24,620 nucleotides of DNA from DASSNR01 sp036278935 (GTDB lineage Bacteria > Gemmatimonadota > Gemmatimonadetes > Gemmatimonadales > Gemmatimonadaceae): contig DASUKA010000061.1 of NCBI GenBank assembly GCA_036278935.1, positions 1 through 24,620 of the forward strand, read 5' to 3'. The translations under genes and the position numbers were made by a program. A model generated the notes under the pieces. The model searched no databases. It had not been told where the DNA came from and saw only the letters and a list, made by a program, of their open reading frames with translations. Each line of letters begins with the position of its first letter. The first letter of the stretch is position 1. Positions 8,097-16,941 of this stretch are shown piece after piece.

Positions 8097-8126
8097 TTGA
8101 CCGGTGCGGCGCCGCACCGGTATGGC
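8097..8126 (+). promoter_or_regulatory. candidate promoter with a 22-bp palindrome filling its spacer
   Basis: TTGACC at 8097-8102 and TATGGC at 8121-8126 are separated by 18 nt. A perfect 22-bp palindrome at 8100-8121 (half-site ACCGGTGCGGC) spans from inside the first box to the first base of the second. A dyad lying between -35 and -10 is the arrangement used by MerR-type regulators and by repressors that block polymerase. The -10 match is poor and no regulator gene is adjacent. The promoter would point at the peroxiredoxin-like gene, leaving a leader of about 160 nt. Confidence 0.4.
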
Positions 8127-8236
8127 GCGGGCTCGCGTGGCGACAGTGCTATCGCCACCCTCTGAGAATCGGCCGATTCCGGCATGCCGGCTTGCGACAT
8201 GCAGCACGAACGCCCCGGGCGCGCGGCGCTCGTGTT
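8100..8236. repeat. cluster of five inverted repeats in an intergenic region
   Basis: This stretch lies between the start of the minus-strand pseudogene and the plus-strand peroxiredoxin-like gene. It contains: a 22-bp perfect palindrome at 8100-8121; arms GTGGCGA/TCGCCAC at 8137-8158; a 14-bp palindrome GAATCGGCCGATTC at 8166-8179; a 12-bp palindrome CCGGCATGCCGG at 8179-8190; and 10-nt arms CACGAACGCC/GGCGCTCGTG with one mismatch around a 10-nt loop at 8205-8234. No other intergenic region here is as rich in dyads. The arms differ in sequence, so this is not one repeat unit copied. They could be operators, leader-RNA hairpins or the scar of a mobile element. Confidence 0.6.
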
Positions 8237-8292
8237 TCAGCGTCCGGTGCCGCGCCAGCGAGCGGAACATGCATTCCACAGGAGTATCCATC

Positions 8293-8913
8293 ATGCGCGC
8301 CGACATCACTCCCGGAGCCGCCTTTCCCGATTACGAGCTGCCCGACGAGACTGATACCCCCCGCCGGCTCTCCATGCTGCAAGGCGACGACCCCATGGTG
8401 CTCACGCTTCACCGCGGCTACTACTGTCCAAAGGACCGGCAGCAGCTGCACCAACTCGTGCCCTTCGCCCGGCAGTGCGTGGTGGGCTATACGCGGCTGG
8501 TGAGCATCACCACCGACAATAGCGTGCTGCAGTTGAACGAGCTGCGAATGGGTGTGGGCGCCGACTGGCCATTTCTGTACGACGCCGATCGGCTCATCGC
8601 GAAGGATCTGGAGATCGAGGAATACACCGACCCTGAACACCATCCGATGATTCCGTACACCTTCGTGCTGGAGCCGGGGCTGGAGATCTTCAGGATCTAC
8701 AACGGTTACTGGTACTGGGGGCGACCATCCACGGCGGAGCTGCACGCCGATCTGCGCGAGATCTCCGCGCGCATTCGCCCGGACTGGCACATCGATTCGG
8801 CGGCGATGCGCGAGCAGTGGGAGCTGGGCGACACTGACAAGTTCTACCCCTACGGGCAGAGCATGCGTCAGGTGCTGGTGCGCGCGGCGGGAGCGGTGGA
8901 TCAGTTCGAGTGA
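8293..8913 (+). CDS. peroxiredoxin-like (AhpC/TSA superfamily) protein with one active-site cysteine
   Basis: A 206-residue thioredoxin-fold protein. It opens with the redoxin signature ITPGAAFPDYELPDETDTPRRL, then VLTLHRGYYCPKDRQQLHQL, which places the presumed peroxidatic Cys45 at the start of the helix as in peroxiredoxins. The usual partner is missing: the motif is CPKD rather than CxxC, and the only other cysteine is Cys62. Later segments (DWPFLYDADRLIAKDLEI, then PMIPYTFVLEPGLEIFRIYNG) follow the peroxiredoxin core, and a Trp/Tyr-rich YWYWGRPS tail follows. It may reduce peroxides with an outside thiol donor, or it may be a redox-fold protein without that activity. The ATG at 8293 is well supported by AGGAG 8 nt upstream. 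It sits downstream of the inverted-repeat cluster and converges with the lipoprotein gene. Confidence 0.88.
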   Translation: MRADITPGAAFPDYELPDETDTPRRLSMLQGDDPMVLTLHRGYYCPKDRQQLHQLVPFARQCVVGYTRLVSITTDNSVLQLNELRMGVGADWPFLYDADRLIAKDLEIEEYTDPEHHPMIPYTFVLEPGLEIFRIYNGYWYWGRPSTAELHADLREISARIRPDWHIDSAAMREQWELGDTDKFYPYGQSMRQVLVRAAGAVDQFE

Positions 8914-8948
8914 GGCGCGGCTGACCACCGCATCCGCCCGCCGGCGCG

Positions 8949-9829
8949 CTACGGCTCGCGCGAGAGCGGCAAGCCAGCGCGGCCGTACACGGCCGTATCC
9001 CAGGCGATCGGCCGGAGGTATCCGCCTCCGACGATGTACACGAGGGGCGATGCACCGGTCAGTCGCACGGTGAGCACGCTGTCGTGCACGCTCCAGCGTC
9101 CGTGCTGCGAGAGCGTGCGTCCCGTGCCGACGTACCGCGTCTGGAGCTCGGCGGCCTGAGTGGAATCGAGTCGCAGCGTGACGACGCGCGCCGCGGCATC
9201 GGCGGCGGGCAGCGTGTCTGCGTACCGCCCAACCAGTGCCGCGGTGGCCGGCTGCACTGGCGTGACGCGGAGCTGCCGCGCCACGCAGATGGTCAGGCGA
9301 TCGGCGAGCGTGAGCGCGTGCGTCGTGCCGGGCGCCGTGATGGCGACGGAATCCGACCGCACGCAGGGGCGGTTATCGGCGGGAATGCCGGTGAAGCTGA
9401 TCTCGAACGTGGCCTGCGCGCCGGGCGCCAGCGTCACCGTGCCGGGCGCCGTTCGGCCGTGGAAATACGTTCCCTCCGCGTGCACGGCACTCACGCGCGG
9501 CAAGGGTTGGCCGTCCCCGCCATTCGGCGTCACCTCGGGATAGCCACGCAGCGTGCAGTCGGCGGAGCTGGCGTTCGTGAAGGCGTAGGTGACGCCGCGC
9601 TGGCCCGCGCCCGCGTCGGCCGCCACGCGGCTCACAGCCAGTTGCGCTGCCGAGCACGGCGCGGGCGCTGCCGGGGGCGATACGGCGGAAGATGACGAGG
9701 CGCCGGCAGCGGCCCCAGCGCTCCCGCCCGCGCCTGCCGGCGGGCGGGAGCGGTTGCATCCGGCGGCGTGGAGCGCGAGCAACGTGGCGCCGACGCATAG
9801 AACGCCTCGGACCGCCGCCCCGCGCCGCC

Positions 9830-9833
<4 letters not shown>
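8949..9833 (-). CDS. DUF4232-like lipoprotein
   Basis: A 294-residue predicted lipoprotein. The N-terminus is basic, then hydrophobic, and ends in a lipobox-like AAGC with the acylated Cys at residue 26. A Ser/Ala/Gly/Pro linker follows to about residue 58. The first domain (about 59-190) resembles DUF4232: APCSAAQLAVS, then YAFTNASSADCTLRGYPEVT, and a LAPGAQATFEISF strand, with paired cysteines. The last 100 residues (ARVVTLRLDSTQAAELQTRY, GRWSVHDSVLTVRL) look like a small beta-barrel of the kind found in NlpE-like lipoproteins, but this is a weak resemblance. The start is taken as GTG at 9833, whose GTGA overlaps the prfC stop by 4 nt, suggesting translational coupling. The frame is open to 9893, which would overlap prfC more and bury the signal sequence. 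Confidence 0.75.
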
Positions 9834-11491
<1,658 letters not shown>

Positions 11492-11507
11492 GCTCGCACG
11501 CCGCGCG

Positions 11508-13190
11508 TCAGTCGACGTGCGAGGCGCCCCGCGATAAGGGCCGGAACCAGCGCGTCAGATACCGGTCGGCGCCGCCGAGGTCGCGTCCGGCGCACCGGAA
11601 CCCGATATAGCCATCGGGCCGTACCAGGTACTGTGCCGCATCGCGAACGCCGAGCGTCGCCAGCAACTCGCCGGATGCATCGACCAGCGCGCCGTCGCAT
11701 ACGTGGCGCGTGAGCCTGTGCACCATCAGCAATCCGGCCCACCGCGCGCGCAGCGCCGCGACGCGCGCGTCGTCCCAGCGGTCGGGTGTACCGCACAGCA
11801 GCAGGTGGAGTCCCGCGCCCGAGAGCTCCTGCTGGAGAAAGGAGGGCTGCCCATCGCGGGTGATGCGGCGATCGGGGCAGCGGTCACCCGCCCGCGGTCC
11901 CGATCGCAGCCGGGGCTGTCCCTCAGTCACGGCCGGGCTCTTCCGGTACCGGATGGCCAGCTCGGAGATGAAGCGGAACGCGAATTCGCGTAGCCGCGTG
12001 AACGCCAGCACGCGAGGTAGGATGCGCGAGGCGATCTGACGCCGAAGCCAGGCCGCGATCACGCTCGAGGTCATGACCCGGGAGAAGAGGCTGAACACGC
12101 GGTCCGTCGTGCGGAGCAGGGCGTGTCCCACGGGCCAGCGTTCCGCCTCGTACGAATCGAGCAGCCGTTCGTCCGCTTGCGCACGGGCCACGAGTGCCAG
12201 CTTCCAGCCCAGGTTCCACGCGTCCTGGATGCCCGTGTTCATCCCCTGCGCGCCGACGGGGCTGTGGATGTGCGCCGCATCGCCCGCCAGAAAGACGGGG
12301 CCCGCGCGGTAATGCGCGGTCTGGCGGTGGTGGAGCCGGAAGCGCGTGAGCCACGCGGCATCCCGCAGCCGCAGCGATCCACCGGTGGCACCGTCCACCA
12401 TGCCCTGCAGCTCGGGGAGCGGGAGCTCGCTGGTCATGGACGCATCTTGGGGGATGCCGGAGTTGCCGGACGGGAGCGCGATGACTCGCCAGGTGGTGGG
12501 TGATCCCAATGGAAAGAACATCGCGAAACCCCGGCGTCCAGCGAACGCGTGCAGCACATCCCGCTCGAGCGGTCCCTCCACCTCCACATCGCCCAGCATG
12601 AAGGTCTGCAGATAGTCGCCGCCCTCGAAGGGAATGCCCACACCGTGGCGCACGGTACTATGGGCGCCGTCACACCCCACGAGGAAGCGCGTGTCCACCT
12701 GCTCCTCTCGGCCGTCGTGATGGCGCAGCGTGCAGTGCACGCCGGAGGCCGCCGTATGGAACGCGCCGAGCTCGACGCCGCGCTCCACGGCCACGCCGTG
12801 GCTGGCCAGCTCGCTTCGAAGCAGGGCTTCGGTCTCCGCCTGGGAGACGAAGAGAATGAAGGGAAAGCGGGTGTCGCGTGCGCCGAACTCGCCAAGCTCG
12901 GCCTCGGCGCGGCGGGCTTCGAAATGGACCATGACCCGGGTGCTCGTGCGCCCGCGCGCCACAAGCCGCTCGCCGATGCCCAGACTCTGGAAGATCTCCA
13001 GGCTGCGCGCCTGCACCGCGAGCGCGCGCGATTCGTGGCCGCGATCCAGCAGGCGATCGACGAGGCGGAATCGCACGCCGAAGGCGCGCAGCTGCGCGGC
13101 GAGGGTGAGTCCGGTGGGGCCCGCCCCGACGATGAGTACATCGACCGCGCCGGCGTGCGGTGCACCGTCAGCGGGTGCGTCGTCTCTCAT
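11508..13190 (-). CDS. FAD-dependent aromatic-ring-hydroxylase-type monooxygenase
   Basis: A 560-residue class A flavoprotein monooxygenase of the PheA/TfdB type, which uses NAD(P)H and O2 to hydroxylate aromatic or polyketide-like substrates. The FAD-binding GxGxxG is VGAGPTGLTL (about 21-30). The DG motif is LVGCDGAHSTVR (170-181) and the GD motif is VFLAGDAAHIHSPVGAQGMN (299-318), followed by the usual NTGIQDAWNLGWKLA helix. The C-terminal part (about 450-560) fits the thioredoxin-like tail of this family, ending in RPDGYIGFRC. The substrate cannot be deduced, and no ring-cleavage or other catabolic genes are nearby. The ATG at 13190 is about 20 residues before the FAD motif; the extension to 13328 is not protein-like. 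It is divergent from the DNA glycosylase across 177 bp and lies just upstream of prfC. Confidence 0.9.
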   Translation of the reverse strand: MRDDAPADGAPHAGAVDVLIVGAGPTGLTLAAQLRAFGVRFRLVDRLLDRGHESRALAVQARSLEIFQSLGIGERLVARGRTSTRVMVHFEARRAEAELGEFGARDTRFPFILFVSQAETEALLRSELASHGVAVERGVELGAFHTAASGVHCTLRHHDGREEQVDTRFLVGCDGAHSTVRHGVGIPFEGGDYLQTFMLGDVEVEGPLERDVLHAFAGRRGFAMFFPLGSPTTWRVIALPSGNSGIPQDASMTSELPLPELQGMVDGATGGSLRLRDAAWLTRFRLHHRQTAHYRAGPVFLAGDAAHIHSPVGAQGMNTGIQDAWNLGWKLALVARAQADERLLDSYEAERWPVGHALLRTTDRVFSLFSRVMTSSVIAAWLRRQIASRILPRVLAFTRLREFAFRFISELAIRYRKSPAVTEGQPRLRSGPRAGDRCPDRRITRDGQPSFLQQELSGAGLHLLLCGTPDRWDDARVAALRARWAGLLMVHRLTRHVCDGALVDASGELLATLGVRDAAQYLVRPDGYIGFRCAGRDLGGADRYLTRWFRPLSRGASHVD

Positions 13191-13367
13191 TGGTGCTCGG
13201 GAGTCATGGTTCGCGACGCCAGCGGGCCGTCGCGCCATCGAGGGCGTTGGCTGCGCGAATGGATGGCGCAACGGGAATCCTACTTGCGCTTCCCCCCGCG
13301 TGCCAACAGTGTGAAGCCGCGCGTGCACGCTCCACCCGCGCGCTCATCGCCGCCTCATCCTCCGCCA

Positions 13368-14258
13368 GTGCCCGAGCTCCCCGACATCACCGTCTACGTG
13401 GAAGCGCTCGCCCGGCGCGTCGCCGGCGAGACACTCACGGGCGTGCGCATCCGCACGCCGTTCCTGCTCCGCTCCGTGGAGCCGCCCATCGCGGCCGCCG
13501 CCGGCGCGCGCGTGATCGGTGTCCAGCGCATGGGCAAGCGCATCGTGATGGCGCTGGAGCCGGATCTCTTCCTCGTGCTGCACCTGATGATCGCCGGCCG
13601 CCTCGCCTGGAAGACGCGCGGCGCGAAGCCGCCGGGAAAGATCGGACTCGCCGCCTTCGATTTCTCCACCGGCACGCTCCTGCTCACCGAGGCGGGGAGC
13701 ACGCGGCGGGCCTCATTGCATCTGGTGCGCGGCCACGACTCGCTCGCGCGCTTCGACCGTGGCGGCCTGGAAGTTCTGGATGCATCGCTCGCCGGATTCG
13801 CCGCGCGCCTTGCTGCCGAGAGCCACACGCTCAAGCGCGCCCTCACCGACCCGCGGCTGTTCAGCGGGATCGGGAACGCGTACTCGGACGAGATCCTGCA
13901 TCGGGCGCGGCTCTCGCCGCTGCAGCTCACGGGGCGCCTCACCGGCGAGGAGGTAGCGCGACTGTATCAGGCCACGCGCTCCACGCTCCGCGAATGGACC
14001 GACAGGCTCCGCACGCGGGCGGGCGATGGCTTTCCGGCAAAGGTGACGGCCTTTCGCGAGGGGATGGCGGTGCATGGTCGATACGGACAGCCGTGCCCGG
14101 TGTGCGGCGCGCCGGTTCAGCGCATCCGCTACGCGGAGAACGAGACGAACTACTGCGCGCGCTGCCAGACGGACGGGCGGCTACTGGCCGATCGCGCGCT
14201 CTCGCGGCTGCTGCGCGAAGACTGGCCGCGGCGCATCGAGGAGCTGGAAGGGGTGTAG
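13368..14258 (+). CDS. Fpg/Nei-family DNA glycosylase
   Basis: A 296-residue bifunctional DNA glycosylase/AP lyase that removes oxidised bases. Translation from GTG at 13368 gives MPELPDITVY, placing the catalytic Pro2 and Glu3 exactly at the processed N-terminus, which fixes the start. A lysine in RMGKRIV (residue 57) matches the conserved beta-hairpin Lys. The helix-two-turn-helix segment appears as LKRALTDPRLFSGIGNAYSD, and the C-terminal zinc finger has Cys243, Cys246, Cys263 and Cys266 with RIRYAENETNYCARCQ. The PELPDITVY opening and the LADRALSRLLREDWPRR tail suggest a subgroup distinct from classical MutM, so I do not assign mutM or nei. It is divergent from the monooxygenase gene and converges with ADOP permease 1. 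Confidence 0.93.
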   Translation: MPELPDITVYVEALARRVAGETLTGVRIRTPFLLRSVEPPIAAAAGARVIGVQRMGKRIVMALEPDLFLVLHLMIAGRLAWKTRGAKPPGKIGLAAFDFSTGTLLLTEAGSTRRASLHLVRGHDSLARFDRGGLEVLDASLAGFAARLAAESHTLKRALTDPRLFSGIGNAYSDEILHRARLSPLQLTGRLTGEEVARLYQATRSTLREWTDRLRTRAGDGFPAKVTAFREGMAVHGRYGQPCPVCGAPVQRIRYAENETNYCARCQTDGRLLADRALSRLLREDWPRRIEELEGV

Positions 14259-14299
14259 CGCCGCTCTCTGCTGGAGTGCACCTCGCGCCGCGCCCGGCC

Positions 14300-16795
14300 C
14301 TACTCCTCGCGCAGCGCGCTCGCCGGATCCAGCGCGGCGGCCCGCCGCGCCGGGAGCCAGCAGGCCAGCGCGGCGACCCCGAGAAAGAGCACGACCATGC
14401 CGGCGAAGGTGACCGGATCGGTGGGCGCGATGCCCACCAGCATGCTGGTCATCACGCGCGTGAGCACGAGCGCGGCCGCCACGCCGACCACCAAGCCCGC
14501 GACGCTCAGCCGCAGCCCCTGTCCGATCACGAGCCGGAAGATGCGGGTGCTCGGCGCGCCGAAGGCCATGCGGACGCCGATCTCCGCGGTACGCTGCCGC
14601 ACCACGGTCGAGAGCACGCCGTAGAGGCCCACCGCGGCGAGGATGGCGGCCACCGCGGCAAAGATCCCGATGAGGGTGAGCGCGAAGCGCGTGGGCGCCA
14701 TCGCGCGGTCCACGAACGCGGTCATCGGCTGCACCTCGCTCACCGGGTCGAGCGGGTCGAGCTGGGTGAGCAGCGCGCGCACCTGCGGCGCGACGCGTGA
14801 CGGGTCGCCCGCGGTGCGCACCGCCCAGCGGTTCACGGCGCCATGACCGAAGGCACCATCGGTGAGAAACATCTCCTCAGGCCCCGCGTGCGCGAGCGAT
14901 TCGTGCCGCTCGTGCGCCACCACGCCAATGACCTCGAACCACTCCGGTTCCGGCGAGTTCACGCGCGCCAGCAGCCGCTGGCCCACCGCGGAGCGCCCCG
15001 GGAATGCCTGCGCCGCGAGCGACTGGTCGATGATGAGGTGCTTCACGCCGGGTGCGTTGTCCGCCTCGCTGAAAGGGCGTCCCGCGATCAGCCGCGTGCG
15101 CATGGCCTTGAAGTAGCCGGGGAGGATGATGTGCGTGTCCGCCTGCTGGAACGCGCTCGGATCGGCCAGTGCCTGCTCGGTGCCCCATCGCGCGTTCGAA
15201 AGCCCGCCGTCGAGCGGGAGCGGGTTCGCCGCCGTCACGGCCTGCACACCCGGCAGTGCCGCGAGCCGATCATGCAACTGCCGAATGAACGCCGCGCGCT
15301 CGTCCGCTCCGCGCGTGTGCGTGTTTCTGAAGAAAAAGGTGAGCACGCCGTTGGGATCGAAGCCCGGATCCACGTGCTCCAGCGCGATGAAGCTCCGCAC
15401 CATGAGCCCGGAGCCCACGAGCAGCACGAATGACAGCGCCACCTCCGCCATCACCACACCGTTGCGGAACAGCGACCCGCGGCGCTGCCCCACCGCGCCG
15501 CGGCCGCTCGTCCGCAGCACGCTCATGATGTCCGGCGCGGATGCGCGGAGCGCGGGCACCACGCCGAAGATCACCGTCGCGGCCAGCGCGGCCACCGCGG
15601 TGAAGAGGAGCACTGGAGGATCGATGGCGATCGCGTCGAGCCGCGGCAGGTTGGCCGGCGCGAGCGCGGCCAGCAGTCGGATGCCGAGCGCCGCAAGGCC
15701 GAGTCCGAGCAGCGCCGCGGCTGTGGCGAGCACCACGCTCTCGGCCAGCACCTGCCGGACGAGCGCGCCCTGGCTCCCGCCCAGCGCGGCGCGCACTGCC
15801 AGGTCGCGCTCGCGCGATGCGGCGCGCACGAGCAACAGGTTGGCAACATTGGCGCACGCGATGAGCAACACGAAGATCACCGCGCCCATGAGCGCGAGAA
15901 TGGCCGGCTGCACGTCGGCCACGAGATCCTTGTGCATGGGCTCCAGCCGGATGTCGAATCCGGCGGACCGCTTGATCGGCACGAGCTGGTCGAGCTCCTC
16001 GGTCACACGATCCATCTGCGCCTGCGCCCGCGCGAGCGTCACGCCGGGTTTGAGCCGTCCAATCACGCGCATGAAGACGTTGATGCGCGAAGCATTGGCG
16101 TAGTTCACCCGCAACGCGGTATAGATGTCCGGCGTGCGCTCGATGTTCGCGCTCGGCGGGAAGAGCAGCTCGAAGCCGGGCGCCAGCACCCCCACCACCT
16201 CGGCCTCCGCGTTCCCCACGTGGATGCTGCGGCCAACCACGCCCGGGTCGCCGCCGAACTGCCGCTGCCAGAATCCGTAGCTCAGAATCGCAATGGCCGG
16301 CAGCCGCTGCACGGGAGCGGCACCGCCCGCCCCGGGCGCGGCGCCGGGCGGCGGGGCGGGTTGCGGCGTGCCATCCGCGGCCACGAAGTCGCGACCGAGC
16401 GCGATGCGCGCGCCGAGCAGGGAGAAGAGATTTGTCGTGACGCCCGCCGTGCTCACCCGCTCCGGCCGGCCGTCCTCGCCCACCATCGGCGCACGCCCAG
16501 TGGTCACGGCGGCCATACCCTGGAACAGCGTACCTCCGCGCTGCATGTCGGGGAAGTCGCCCGGCGCGATGGGGAAGTCGAGCACGTTGCGCGTACGCAT
16601 GTCGGTCCACACGAGCACCAGCTGGTCCGGTTTCGCATACGGCAACGGCTGCAGCAGCACGGCGTTCACCACGCTGAAGATGGCCGTGCTCGCGCCGATG
16701 CCGAGGGCGAGCGTGAGGATCGCGATGCCCGCGAAGGCGGGAGCCTTGCGGAGGGCGCGCAAGGCGTAGCGGAGGTCTCTCGGCAGCGAGTGCAT
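14300..16795 (-). CDS. ADOP-type FtsX/MacB-like permease 1
   Basis: An 831-residue membrane protein of the acidobacterial duplicated orphan permease type. It has the diagnostic start LPRDLRYALRALRKAPAF and a first helix at about 22-44 (LTLALGIGASTAIFSVVNAV). A MacB-like periplasmic domain follows, then a first FtsX helix bundle (VIFVLLIACANVANLLLVRA), a second periplasmic domain, and a second FtsX bundle ending LACWLPARRAAALDPASALR. The family normally functions as, or derives from, the permease part of a MacB-like ABC exporter, but no ATP-binding subunit lies nearby. A Pro/Ala/Gly-rich insert at about 143-162 is absent from permease 2. The ATG at 16795 is secure, with GGGGAGGA about 6 nt upstream; the ORF extends to 16849 without support. 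The 146-bp gap upstream should hold its promoter. Confidence 0.93.
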   Translation of the reverse strand: MHSLPRDLRYALRALRKAPAFAGIAILTLALGIGASTAIFSVVNAVLLQPLPYAKPDQLVLVWTDMRTRNVLDFPIAPGDFPDMQRGGTLFQGMAAVTTGRAPMVGEDGRPERVSTAGVTTNLFSLLGARIALGRDFVAADGTPQPAPPPGAAPGAGGAAPVQRLPAIAILSYGFWQRQFGGDPGVVGRSIHVGNAEAEVVGVLAPGFELLFPPSANIERTPDIYTALRVNYANASRINVFMRVIGRLKPGVTLARAQAQMDRVTEELDQLVPIKRSAGFDIRLEPMHKDLVADVQPAILALMGAVIFVLLIACANVANLLLVRAASRERDLAVRAALGGSQGALVRQVLAESVVLATAAALLGLGLAALGIRLLAALAPANLPRLDAIAIDPPVLLFTAVAALAATVIFGVVPALRASAPDIMSVLRTSGRGAVGQRRGSLFRNGVVMAEVALSFVLLVGSGLMVRSFIALEHVDPGFDPNGVLTFFFRNTHTRGADERAAFIRQLHDRLAALPGVQAVTAANPLPLDGGLSNARWGTEQALADPSAFQQADTHIILPGYFKAMRTRLIAGRPFSEADNAPGVKHLIIDQSLAAQAFPGRSAVGQRLLARVNSPEPEWFEVIGVVAHERHESLAHAGPEEMFLTDGAFGHGAVNRWAVRTAGDPSRVAPQVRALLTQLDPLDPVSEVQPMTAFVDRAMAPTRFALTLIGIFAAVAAILAAVGLYGVLSTVVRQRTAEIGVRMAFGAPSTRIFRLVIGQGLRLSVAGLVVGVAAALVLTRVMTSMLVGIAPTDPVTFAGMVVLFLGVAALACWLPARRAAALDPASALREE

Positions 16796-16941
16796 GATGT
16801 CCTCCCCACGCCTTACGACGTGGAACAGGTGGTCAACACGATGAGACAATGACCGAGTATGATGCGGCCCGAGCCGCCATCATCCATCGACCGTCGGTCG
16901 CGCGTGATTCGTCCCCGCCCCTCTTCCGCTTCGCCTCCCCG

